The position numbers and the translations under genes were made by a program. Below the pieces are notes generated by a model. The model did not search any database. It was not told where the DNA came from and saw only the letters and a program-made list of their open reading frames with translations. From NCBI GenBank assembly GCA_032260385.1, contig JAVVEL010000015.1, forward strand, positions 1 through 64,000: a stretch of DNA of 64,000 nucleotides. Direction: 5' to 3'. This DNA is from UBA9300 sp032260385. Its GTDB lineage: Bacteria; Bacteroidota; Bacteroidia; Bacteroidales; VadinHA17. Shown in pieces: positions 16,385 to 24,398 of the stretch; position 1 is the first letter of the stretch; each line of letters begins with the position of its first letter.

Positions 16385-17338
16385 TTACAGAAACCGGGTC
16401 ATGACCCAGTAAATAAAAGGGAGTGTAATTATACTCATTATGGTCGATACAAATACATTTGCAGTGGCCAGATGATCATCCACTTCATACATCTTGGCTA
16501 TGATAACTATGTTTGCCATACATGGCATCGCTGATTCCACTACTACCACGGAAACGATAAGCGGATCAATACCGCCCAGTATATTCCTGTTTAGGGCTGC
16601 AAATCCCAGTATGAAAAGAAAAGGAAAAAGAAGGGTTTTATTAAATGAGGTCAGGTAAACAAACTTATTTGTAAAAACGCCCTTAACCTTCATTAAACCA
16701 AGCAGTGCTCCAATGTATAGCATTGAAAGATAAATGGTTGTGCCACCCAGGCTGACAAAGGGCTTCAAGAGAAAGCCGGGTATTTTAATATTCAGAAGAA
16801 AGAGGGCAAAACCTGCCATAATAGCCACTGAATTGGGATTGATCATATTCTTCATGCTCTTGCTTAAACTCATCCCTCCTTTCCTGGCAATGAGGTAGAT
16901 ACCAACTGTCCACAAAAGCATTATTGATACAAAGGCATATATACTGGCATAAAAAAGACCCATCTCACCAAACAGGGCACTTACAACGGGAAAGCCAAAA
17001 TAAAGAACATTACCGAAAGCATTGTGTGGAACAAAAACTGACTTCTGCTCATGCTTCATCCTGAAAGAGAATGTGAAGAAGTAGGCAATCAGCAACATTA
17101 CGAGAATCATAACAAGAGAGATAATAATCAAGATATAACTGTTTCTCAGTATCTCAGGACTCATCTCCAGCTTGCTGAAATTGGTAAAGAGAAGAAGAGG
17201 TAAGGTAATGTTAAATATAATTTTTACCAGGGCATCCCTTGCCCCTTCCTTTATTATTCCGATTTTAGATGCAATTACACCTATGATTACCAGAACAGCA
17301 AGGTATGATATTTGTTCCAGGATAATTGATTGTTGCAT
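16385..17338 (-). CDS. AEC family transporter (auxin-efflux-carrier type)
   Basis: A 317-residue inner-membrane protein with about ten hydrophobic segments. The first two helices read ISYLAVLVIIGVIASKIGIIKEGARDALVKIIFNITLPLLLF, the AEC/Mem_trans signature with the conserved N-x-x-L-P-x-L-L element; ESAMPCMANIVIIAKMYEVD near residue 275 is the second conserved P-containing crossover. Members move organic acids such as malate or malonate; the substrate here is not determinable. It diverges from the TonB-like gene (71 bases between starts) and converges with the receptor gene. Confidence 0.85.
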   Translation of the reverse strand: MQQSIILEQISYLAVLVIIGVIASKIGIIKEGARDALVKIIFNITLPLLLFTNFSKLEMSPEILRNSYILIIISLVMILVMLLIAYFFTFSFRMKHEQKSVFVPHNAFGNVLYFGFPVVSALFGEMGLFYASIYAFVSIMLLWTVGIYLIARKGGMSLSKSMKNMINPNSVAIMAGFALFLLNIKIPGFLLKPFVSLGGTTIYLSMLYIGALLGLMKVKGVFTNKFVYLTSFNKTLLFPFLFILGFAALNRNILGGIDPLIVSVVVVESAMPCMANIVIIAKMYEVDDHLATANVFVSTIMSIITLPFIYWVMTRFL

Positions 17339-17409
17339 TAATAGTTGAGTTTACCGGTTTTTAATAAGGTGGTAAAAATAATAATTTATAATTTCGTATC
17401 GCAGAAGAT

Positions 17410-18153
17410 ATGAAAAGGCACGAAGGTAAAATAGTGGGCATCATGGGGACAATTATAATACATATAATTGCAGGTATAATATTTATGTCGGCCAAACTGT
17501 CTTCTGTCTACCGTGAAAAACAATCCGAATTTCTTGTTGAATTTCAGGCCGACAAGGAATTTAAGGAAGATGAAATTGTTGAGGTTCCGGTAAGCCTGGA
17601 GGAACTATTCAAGGGTGATGACAGGTTTACCGACATAATAAGAAATATTGCCAGCAGCGATGAGATAGAGATAAACAAGGAAGATTATATCGACAGGGTT
17701 AAGGAAGAAATGATAGCGGAAGGCAAACTGGGCGAAGATAATTACCTTGATCGCCAGAAAAAAATGCTTGAAGAAATGGATGAAGGGGACACTGCTTTTG
17801 AATCGGGAGAGGAAGACAGTATAGATCTTGCTGAACAGATGTCAGCCAATGAACTGGCAGCAAATTATGACGGGCCCACACGTGTATTCTACAATCTGCC
17901 TGGCAGGTACCATCTGAATCTGCCAATCCCCATCTACAAATGTGAAAATGCCGGTATTGTGGTAATGAATATTACGGTCGATCCCGCGGGTGAAATAACA
18001 GCCTTCAGCTATAATGATACTGAAAGTTCCACAACAAGCGAATGCTTATATGAAGCTGCCGTGGGTGCAATTAAAAGAACCAGGTTCAACCCCGATCCTT
18101 CAGCTCCCAGGAAACAGGAAGGGACAATAAGCTACCAGTTTGTAGCCCAATAA
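17410..18153 (+). CDS. TonB-like energy transducer
   Basis: A 247-residue protein: a short cytoplasmic N-terminus, one membrane helix at about 11-30 (IMGTIIIHIIAGIIFMSAKL), an acidic, probably extended periplasmic linker (about 35-150, rich in Glu/Asp rather than the usual Pro/Lys), and a TonB C-terminal-like domain (GIVVMNITVDPAGEITAFSY; AVGAIKRTRFNPDPSAPRKQEGTISYQF). TonB proteins couple the proton motive force to outer-membrane receptors. No ExbB/ExbD is adjacent and the acidic linker is atypical, so it may be a dedicated paralogue, possibly for the receptor encoded 1.1 kb upstream. Confidence 0.7.
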   Translation: MKRHEGKIVGIMGTIIIHIIAGIIFMSAKLSSVYREKQSEFLVEFQADKEFKEDEIVEVPVSLEELFKGDDRFTDIIRNIASSDEIEINKEDYIDRVKEEMIAEGKLGEDNYLDRQKKMLEEMDEGDTAFESGEEDSIDLAEQMSANELAANYDGPTRVFYNLPGRYHLNLPIPIYKCENAGIVVMNITVDPAGEITAFSYNDTESSTTSECLYEAAVGAIKRTRFNPDPSAPRKQEGTISYQFVAQ

Positions 18154-18194
18154 AACGTGCAAAAGTAATGAGTACTTATTTTAAGGGCTGATGT

Positions 18195-18923
18195 TCAGAA
18201 AAGCATGGACTGGCCAGGGTATTTATATTCTTTTATCAACGCGGGTGTATTCCTGTTTATTTTTTGCTTGGTGATAAGCGGACCAATGGTGTGGGCTTTC
18301 AGGGCATCATCAGGAAAAGGTTCGAAAATGGTATCGATTTCTGCTTCATCAGACTTATAGTCAATCCATTTTTCAAGATCCCCGTCATGAAGAATCACAG
18401 GCATTCTTTTTTTTGTATTATGTATTTCGGAAAGCAGTTTATTGGCCCTTGTAGTTATTATTGTGAATGTGAGGATATCCTTCCCGTCAGCCGGGTTCCT
18501 CCAACTGTCGTACAATCCTGCCAGCATCATTATCCCCGGCTGTGAAGGGTAGATATACCATGGGATTTTCTTTCCTCCTGTGCGTTGCCATTCATAGAAT
18601 CCTCTTACAGGTATAATGCACCTGCTTCTCCTGAAAGGTTCTTTAAAGGAAGGTTTTTTTGCCAGTGTTTCTGCCCTGGCATTAAATGTCATATACCTTA
18701 TTTTCTGAGCTTCCTCCTCCCCTTCTGCCCATCCGGGAATAAGTCCCCACTTTAGCATCCTGATATTATATTCATCACCGAAAAAGCCAGTAACCGGTAA
18801 TTCAGGCAGGGAACCGGCATGATAATAATAGCTCGGACGGTAGTTTTCGTGATCTATGAAAGCTGTATTATACCTTTTCTCAAGCTCTTCCCTGGTAATA
18901 TTTACATTTACCGTAAAACACAT
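18195..18923 (-). CDS. SRAP family protein (YedK/HMCES-like abasic-site protein)
   Basis: A 242-residue protein with the SRAP layout. Cys2 (MCF) is exposed after Met removal and forms the covalent link to abasic sites in single-stranded DNA. Other active-site elements are Asn81 (FNARAET), Glu111 (RGFYEW) and His168 followed by KRMPVIL. KWGLIPGWA is the other hallmark. It shields abasic sites in ssDNA during replication. It lies 30 bases downstream of the serine-hydrolase gene on the same strand; no link between them is evident. Confidence 0.92.
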   Translation of the reverse strand: MCFTVNVNITREELEKRYNTAFIDHENYRPSYYYHAGSLPELPVTGFFGDEYNIRMLKWGLIPGWAEGEEEAQKIRYMTFNARAETLAKKPSFKEPFRRSRCIIPVRGFYEWQRTGGKKIPWYIYPSQPGIMMLAGLYDSWRNPADGKDILTFTIITTRANKLLSEIHNTKKRMPVILHDGDLEKWIDYKSDEAEIDTIFEPFPDDALKAHTIGPLITKQKINRNTPALIKEYKYPGQSMLF

Positions 18924-18953
18924 ATCAGGTCCTGTTTCTGATGCATAATCATA

Positions 18954-20261
18954 TTAATATAAAGAAGCGGGCAAGGGGTCCAGGGGAAGGGGCAGCTGGT
19001 AGTTAAAAAGGTTTGTATCATGCCATGAAGGAGTATTATTAATCACTCTTGACATCAAATGGTTAATATCAGTGGTAAACATTGAGCTTTTCCATGTGCT
19101 GGTATTCAGCAAAACGGCCCAGAGTGTACCGTCAGGACAACGTTTAATCATAGCTGATGTTCCTGCAAATGAACCTGTTCTCCACCAGTTACCGTTTTTT
19201 GTTGTGGCCTTCCAACCCACCGGTGCAAATCCGTTGCTGCGATCTGTCATGAATTCAATGGAAGGTTCAGGGAGGATATCTTCACCCATATCAAGCCCGT
19301 CAACAGACATTACAAATTTCAGCAGGTCCGGTGCAGTAGTGATCCAGGCCCCCGCACCACCAAGTGCTTCAATATCATTACCCCCGTAAGCTGCCGGGAG
19401 CATCTCACCTGTACCATATATTGATTCTTTAGGCATGGCGTCACCGTGTTCATAATACCTCACTTCAAGAGGATCCTTTTCTTCATAAAGGTTCCTGGCG
19501 AGTTCAAAATCGTAAATCCCCAGGGGATTAAAAATTTCCTTTTTGCAGTAATCCTCATAGCTCATGCCCGAGACCTCTTCCACTACTAAACCGAGTATGG
19601 CATATCCGAGGTTTGAATAGGAACGTCCCTTTCCGGGGGTATAATGTAGTCTTTTATCAAGAGCAAACCTGATTATATCTTCTGTAGTCACCGGTAAGTC
19701 CCTGCCGAGGAAGTCAGCAACAATATGCGGCATAAACATATGATCACCATACCTGTGACTCCATCCACCCTGGTGGGCAAGCAGGTGTGCAACAGTGATA
19801 TCACAGGCTCTTTGGTCTTTGGGGTCCTTAAAATATTCCCTGTCAAGTATTCCACCGCTGCCAAATACCTTATCTTTAAGACTGAGCTTACCTTCTGACT
19901 GCAGTTTCATGATGGCCGTGGCAGTTATAAGTTTTGAAATACTGGCGATCCTGAACCTGTGATAGGGCTGAACCTCAATATTCCTGCTCGAATCTGCCAT
20001 ACCATAACCTTTCGCAAAAACCAGTTTACCATCCCTGACGATAGCCACGGATGCACCGCTTACCTCCCAGTAGCGAAGAAAATTAGTAAATGACCTGTCA
20101 ATATAAGAATACTCACCAACATTGTAATCATTCCTTATCCTTGTGTTTTCAGGCGTCAGAACCGTGTCCGGCAGGCGCATTCCCCCTATAGAATGAGGCT
20201 TATAACTTAAAACCGTAAAAAAAATAAAAAGTAATATATACCTGTAGAATTTCCCCTTCAT
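18954..20261 (-). CDS. Serine hydrolase, class C beta-lactamase/D-aminopeptidase family
   Basis: A 435-residue exported protein starting at the ATG at 20261, with a signal anchor/peptide at 1-19. The beta-lactamase-like domain runs from about residue 55. S-x-x-K is Ser107-Lys110 (RIASISKLITATA), Y-x-N occurs as GRSYSNLGYAILG, and the C-terminal block is NWWRTGSFAGTSAMI, corresponding to the HTG/KTG-like strand. In Bacteroidota such proteins are mostly esterases, peptidases or peptidoglycan-related enzymes rather than antibiotic-hydrolysing ones; the substrate is unknown. A TAnnTTTG box lies 19 bases ahead of the start. Confidence 0.85.
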   Translation of the reverse strand: MKGKFYRYILLFIFFTVLSYKPHSIGGMRLPDTVLTPENTRIRNDYNVGEYSYIDRSFTNFLRYWEVSGASVAIVRDGKLVFAKGYGMADSSRNIEVQPYHRFRIASISKLITATAIMKLQSEGKLSLKDKVFGSGGILDREYFKDPKDQRACDITVAHLLAHQGGWSHRYGDHMFMPHIVADFLGRDLPVTTEDIIRFALDKRLHYTPGKGRSYSNLGYAILGLVVEEVSGMSYEDYCKKEIFNPLGIYDFELARNLYEEKDPLEVRYYEHGDAMPKESIYGTGEMLPAAYGGNDIEALGGAGAWITTAPDLLKFVMSVDGLDMGEDILPEPSIEFMTDRSNGFAPVGWKATTKNGNWWRTGSFAGTSAMIKRCPDGTLWAVLLNTSTWKSSMFTTDINHLMSRVINNTPSWHDTNLFNYQLPLPLDPLPASLY

Positions 20262-20279
20262 ACTATGTATTTGTCGTAG

Positions 20280-20287
20280 CAAAGGTA
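20280..20287 (-). promoter_or_regulatory. Promoter -7 box for the serine-hydrolase gene
   Basis: On the minus strand TACCTTTG matches TAnnTTTG exactly, 19 bases before the ATG at 20261. It overlaps the in-frame TTG further upstream, which argues for the ATG start. Confidence 0.5.
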
Positions 20288-20373
20288 ATAAAACATAAAA
20301 AAAATGGAAGCTGGTATAATAATTACAGGGTTAATAAATAATAGATTTATCAACAAAAGAGCATGTCGGCTCA

Positions 20374-21135
20374 TTAATGCAACCTGTGATAAATCCGATC
20401 AACAAGGTCTTTCAGATCGGAAGGGACGGCTGCCCTCAGGTTGTCAAAATCAGGCTTTGCCCTGGGCCTGCATCTGAGGTCATCAGGGTCGTTTAGAGGA
20501 GTTCTTGTACCCTTCCCCAGATATGAAAAAATCCTCCAGGTGTAGTCTTCCCTGAAAAGAGGCTGAAGCTCAAGTCCTATTAAATCAAAAAGGACGGCAG
20601 GAGCATAATCCATGCTATGTTCCAGCTTACTTACTTCTTCCTTAATCCATTCATTGGATGCCAGGTTTAACATTATATCGACATTCTGGTATGCCGTCTT
20701 TATCTTTTCAGACTTAAGTGAAGAAAAAGCTTCATAATCACCCTCGTATCCCGGGCCGGGGCTGTTGTCAATCCACTTTTCGGCAAAATGATCAAGGAAC
20801 CTGAATGAAGCCATATGGGCCAGTGAATTGGCAAGCCAGGTAAGCTGCCTGGGGTCAGTGTAAATTGTGCTGAGTACATGGGCAAACTGGTATGCCACCT
20901 TCCCATAGGTAAGATGACCTACTGTCAATCCTACCTTATAATGGTCCTCGGCCAGGGGGGTATAGACCCTCATGCCATAATAAAGATCATTTATTACCCT
21001 TATGGGTTTATATCCCAGGGGAGGCGGTGAACCCACAAGCCGGTCAAATTCGGAAGCCAGTTCATTCGTAACAGGGGCAATATTTTTATTATAAGATTCA
21101 GAATCCCATAACTCAAGCATTATTTTCCAGTTCAT
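20374..21135 (-). CDS. Conserved-looking hypothetical protein
   Basis: I do not recognise this 253-residue protein. It has no signal peptide or membrane segment and appears mostly helical. Features that look conserved are SPPPLGYKPIRVINDLYYGMRVY, several His residues (VGLTVGHLTYG, AYQFAHVLSTIY, LAHMASFRFLDHFAEKW) and a C-terminal basic/acidic stretch. The clustered His/Asp could suggest a metal site but there is no recognisable motif. It is transcribed divergently from the ankyrin-barrel gene. Confidence 0.55.
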   Translation of the reverse strand: MNWKIMLELWDSESYNKNIAPVTNELASEFDRLVGSPPPLGYKPIRVINDLYYGMRVYTPLAEDHYKVGLTVGHLTYGKVAYQFAHVLSTIYTDPRQLTWLANSLAHMASFRFLDHFAEKWIDNSPGPGYEGDYEAFSSLKSEKIKTAYQNVDIMLNLASNEWIKEEVSKLEHSMDYAPAVLFDLIGLELQPLFREDYTWRIFSYLGKGTRTPLNDPDDLRCRPRAKPDFDNLRAAVPSDLKDLVDRIYHRLH

Positions 21136-21166
21136 CTCAGTTATTTTTATTTATAAATCCGCTCTA

Positions 21167-21183
21167 TCTACAATCAATGTAGA
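21167..21183. promoter_or_regulatory. TCTACA-5-TGTAGA inverted repeat in a divergent intergenic region
   Basis: TCTACA (21167-21172) and TGTAGA (21178-21183) form a 6-bp palindrome between two divergent genes, followed on the plus strand by C and seven T residues. It may be an operator, or a weak plus-strand terminator shielding the promoter downstream. Confidence 0.3.
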
Positions 21184-21261
21184 CTTTTTTTCGAAGCAAT
21201 GCAAATTTCAAAAATTAATGTCTAAAATGCAATAAGTAGATTTTGTATATTGAGCTTTTGT

Positions 21262-21269
21262 TATATTTG
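21262..21269 (+). promoter_or_regulatory. Promoter -7 box for the ankyrin-barrel gene
   Basis: TATATTTG is an exact TAnnTTTG match, with a TTTTG at 21241-21245 as a possible -33 element. It ends only 7 bases before the ATG at 21277, so the transcript would have almost no leader. Confidence 0.5.
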
Positions 21270-21276
21270 CATTAAT

Positions 21277-22725
21277 ATGCCGGATAAAACCCTCAATAAT
21301 GTACTTTTGCATGGCCTGGGAATCATGTTTTTTCTGATTTTTACGGGGGCCAGCAGCTCCGGACAGCAATATCCTGTCATTATTGACACTTCTGACTATC
21401 TTCCCTATCCTGACGGGCTGAATATAAACCTGATGATAGCTTCAGCAGAGGGATATACATCTGAAGTGCACCGCCTGGTAAAACTGGGAGCCGATGTTGA
21501 TGCCACAGATCCGGAGAATATCAGTCCGCTTATTTATGCGGTGGCCAATAATAATTTAAACACCGTTAAAGCCCTCCTCGAATACAATCCAAATACAGGG
21601 ATAATGACCAACAGCGGGGAATCAGCCTTACATATAGCCGCCAAGGATAATATGCTTGAGATTGCCGAAGCACTGATTAGGACTGATGCAGACCTGAATC
21701 TGAAAGATCGTCACGGAGCCACACCCTTGCACTATGCTTCGGCATATGGCTACTTCTATATGTGTGACCTTCTTATTTATTATAATGCAGCTATTGAAGC
21801 CCGGTCAGAAGATGGTTCTACCCCACTGATGGCAGCAGTTTATTCAGGACAGGCAGATATAAGCGACCTGCTTTTACAATCAGGAGCAAGTGTCAATATG
21901 ACTGATAATGAGGGATATACCCCCTTGATGATTGCCGCGCAGAACAACGACACACTGGTTATGAATTTATTGTTAGGCGCAGGATCCGATATGGAGGCTG
22001 TCAATGCTTATAAATATGATGCTCTTGGTATCGCAATACGGAATAATAATTATGAAGCATACAGGTTTCTGGTGGAAAGAACTGAGCCGGGGAGTTATAA
22101 AAATAACAAAGATATCTTATCACCTGCATTAATAGCCAGGAAGTACGGAAGGTCAAAAATTCTGGCCGAATTAAATGAAGCCGGACTCTCCGAAGCATCA
22201 AAACTAAGCTTCGATCATGTCAAGATACAGGCAGGCATAAAAGCAAGCATGCACGACTATTACACCGGTTTCGGCCTCAGTTTTAAAGACCCCTTACTCA
22301 GGATAATGCTGAACGCCGGCTTTGAAATAAAACCGTCATTCAGCAGGGTGCTGGTTGAGTCTTCTCCGGATACATATTACCAGTATTATGATAAAAGATA
22401 TATCATCTATGCGGGTGCAGGGAAAGAATTTAAATTACATGAAGATTATTCCAGGGGTAGTTTCTCGATAGATCTGAACCTCAACATCGGGTATATGATT
22501 GTCCACCAGTACAGGGGCACCAATATCAAACCTCCGGACAGGATAAGACTTATGCCACAGGCATTGCTGCGATGGAATAAGGGCAATATAAATGTTCATG
22601 CCGGGTATGAATACATGAAAACCGATCTTTACAAGATAGGCCCCAGCTGGTTTATCCTGGGATTATCCTATGATGTGCACTTCGATAAGATGCGTGGTCC
22701 CTTAAAAAAAATAAGATGGTACTGA
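21277..22725 (+). CDS. Exported ankyrin-repeat protein with C-terminal beta-barrel-like domain
   Basis: A 482-residue protein from the ATG at 21277 (an upstream in-frame TTG lies before the -7 box). A hydrophobic leader covers residues ~9-32 (LLHGLGIMFFLIFTGASSSG). Residues about 50-300 hold six to eight ankyrin repeats, with the usual G-x-T-P-L-x-x-A pattern (NISPLIYAVANNN, GATPLHYASAYG, GSTPLMAAVYSG, GYTPLMIAAQNND). The last ~160 residues alternate hydrophobic/aromatic strands with short turns (IRLMPQALLRWN, INVHAGYEYMKTD, SWFILGLSYDVHF) and look like an outer-membrane barrel. Exported ankyrin domains usually mediate protein contacts. Its stop overlaps the start of the next lipoprotein gene by 10 bases. 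Confidence 0.68.
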   Translation: MPDKTLNNVLLHGLGIMFFLIFTGASSSGQQYPVIIDTSDYLPYPDGLNINLMIASAEGYTSEVHRLVKLGADVDATDPENISPLIYAVANNNLNTVKALLEYNPNTGIMTNSGESALHIAAKDNMLEIAEALIRTDADLNLKDRHGATPLHYASAYGYFYMCDLLIYYNAAIEARSEDGSTPLMAAVYSGQADISDLLLQSGASVNMTDNEGYTPLMIAAQNNDTLVMNLLLGAGSDMEAVNAYKYDALGIAIRNNNYEAYRFLVERTEPGSYKNNKDILSPALIARKYGRSKILAELNEAGLSEASKLSFDHVKIQAGIKASMHDYYTGFGLSFKDPLLRIMLNAGFEIKPSFSRVLVESSPDTYYQYYDKRYIIYAGAGKEFKLHEDYSRGSFSIDLNLNIGYMIVHQYRGTNIKPPDRIRLMPQALLRWNKGNINVHAGYEYMKTDLYKIGPSWFILGLSYDVHFDKMRGPLKKIRWY

Positions 22726-23141
22726 GAATCACTAAAATACTGACATTTCAACTCTTACTTGGTTTCTTTTTCCTTACAGCATGTGAAGAATTAGATATGA
22801 TTGACTGCAGCGAATGCACCGTAATCGAACAAAAAACCTGCACACTTCGCATTGAGCTTGGTGAAGTATACGGCAGTGGTGTTTTATATGATGTTACCAT
22901 ATACAGGGGATCAATAGAAGACGGGGTGGTAATTTATAATGTTAGGACCTATACTTCAGTTTATTACACCGTAAGCCTCAATTCTGAATATGCAGTCACG
23001 GTATCTGTTGAAAAATTCGGTAAGGAATATATCGCCGTAGATTCAACCAGGCCACGGGTTGAAGTCATTACTGATGTATGCGATGAAACCTGTTACATGG
23101 TAAGGGACAATACCCTATACCTGGAAATGAAGTATTACTGA
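22716..23141 (+). CDS. Small cysteine-rich lipoprotein
   Basis: A 141-residue predicted lipoprotein: a hydrophobic leader ending FFLTAC (Cys23). The mature part carries six further Cys (IDCSECTVIEQKTC and VCDETCYMV), suggesting disulfides or a metal site, and beta-rich sequence resembling an Ig/fibronectin-like fold. No known family is recognised. The start overlaps the ankyrin-barrel gene by 10 bases, so the two are translationally coupled and probably act as a pair at the outer membrane. Confidence 0.6.
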   Translation: MVLRITKILTFQLLLGFFFLTACEELDMIDCSECTVIEQKTCTLRIELGEVYGSGVLYDVTIYRGSIEDGVVIYNVRTYTSVYYTVSLNSEYAVTVSVEKFGKEYIAVDSTRPRVEVITDVCDETCYMVRDNTLYLEMKYY

Positions 23142-23163
23142 CAATCCCCACTAAGATTAGAAC

Positions 23164-24381
23164 ATGAAGTATAAATTAAGTTATGGAAAAACTTATATAA
23201 ACCTTACCCTCCCCTCTGACAGCCAGTTCATAAAAATAAATCCGCCCGGGAGTAAACCCGACAAAACAATATTCATTAAGCAATTATCAGGACTGATAAA
23301 ACCCGGAGCTTCTTCGGCAGGAATAGTGGTTTCAGATAAAACAAGGGTTTGTGAATATGATAAATACCTGCCCTGGCTGATCGAAACACTAAAAAAAAAG
23401 GGATTTGATGAGAGTTCAATACGCTTCTATATTGCCTACGGCACTCATCCCGTGCAAAGTCGTGAGGAAAGTCTCATGATCTACGGTGATCTTTATGACA
23501 GTTATAAATTTGTGCATCATGACTGTGATGATCTTAGGGCCATGACAAACCTGGGAACCACCGGAAGAGGAACGCAGGTGCAAATAAGAAAGGATGTCCT
23601 GGAACATGAGCTCCTGATTTTATTCGGTGCCCTCACCCATCACTATTTCGCCGGCTATGGAGGAGGCAGAAAACTGCTCTTCCCGGGTCTTGCAGAAAGA
23701 CAGTCTGTATATGCGAATCATAAGATGTATATCGATTTTGACAAATACATGCTCAGGCCCGGATGCCGGTCAGGAAATCTGTCCGGCAATGCGGTTGCCG
23801 AAGACCTTCGGGAAATTGACGGTTTAATGCCCGAAAAGATTATAATAAGTGGAATACCAGGGACCAAGGGTCGCATTGGCAGGCTGCTGATAGATAAAAC
23901 ATATGAGGATTTTGTATCGTCATGCAGTATTTATGATAATCATTTCAGGAAGGGAGAAAGCAATAAGTATGATAATGTCATTGCTGGTACCGGTGGCTAT
24001 CCGAAGGATATAAATTTTATCCAGGCGCATAAATCATTACATAATGCTGCTTCCTTTGTGAAGGATGGAGGTAATTTATACCTCCTGGCTGAATGCAGGG
24101 ATGGCACGGGCAATGATGAATTCATTAAAATATTAAAAGGAAAGAATAAGAAGGAAATCTTTGATGACCTCAGGGAAAATTATAGCGGAAACGGAGGCAC
24201 AGCCCTGTCGCTTTTATCAAAAACAGAAAGAATAAACATACATATGCTCACAGGCCTGGATGACAAAATTTGTAATATTTTAAATATAAATAAAATAACG
24301 GCTGATGACCTGGGAAAAAAATCAGGCCGCCTCAGTGGAAGTACAGCTCTGATAGAAAACGCAAGCATGGTTTATTGTTAA
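23164..24381 (+). CDS. LarA-family nickel-pincer racemase/epimerase homologue
   Basis: A 405-residue LarA (DUF2088) protein. All known cofactor and nickel contacts of lactate racemase can be read: His95 (AYGTHP), His160 and Lys170 in HYFAGYGGGRK, and His186 (YANHKMY); the Lys anchors the nickel-pincer nucleotide cofactor. Spacing between these residues matches the Lactobacillus enzyme. SDKTRVCEY replaces the usual D-x-T-R-x-x-P loop. The family racemises or epimerises various 2-hydroxyacids, so the substrate is uncertain. Cofactor-assembly genes larB, larC and larE are not in the window. It follows the small lipoprotein by 22 bases. Confidence 0.85.
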   Translation: MKYKLSYGKTYINLTLPSDSQFIKINPPGSKPDKTIFIKQLSGLIKPGASSAGIVVSDKTRVCEYDKYLPWLIETLKKKGFDESSIRFYIAYGTHPVQSREESLMIYGDLYDSYKFVHHDCDDLRAMTNLGTTGRGTQVQIRKDVLEHELLILFGALTHHYFAGYGGGRKLLFPGLAERQSVYANHKMYIDFDKYMLRPGCRSGNLSGNAVAEDLREIDGLMPEKIIISGIPGTKGRIGRLLIDKTYEDFVSSCSIYDNHFRKGESNKYDNVIAGTGGYPKDINFIQAHKSLHNAASFVKDGGNLYLLAECRDGTGNDEFIKILKGKNKKEIFDDLRENYSGNGGTALSLLSKTERINIHMLTGLDDKICNILNINKITADDLGKKSGRLSGSTALIENASMVYC

Positions 24382-24398
24382 ATAAGAAATAGCTATTT

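Noticed and set aside
18163..18177. AAGTA/TACTT hairpin between the TonB-like and SRAP genes
   Set aside because: A 5-bp AT-rich stem is too weak to support a terminator call.
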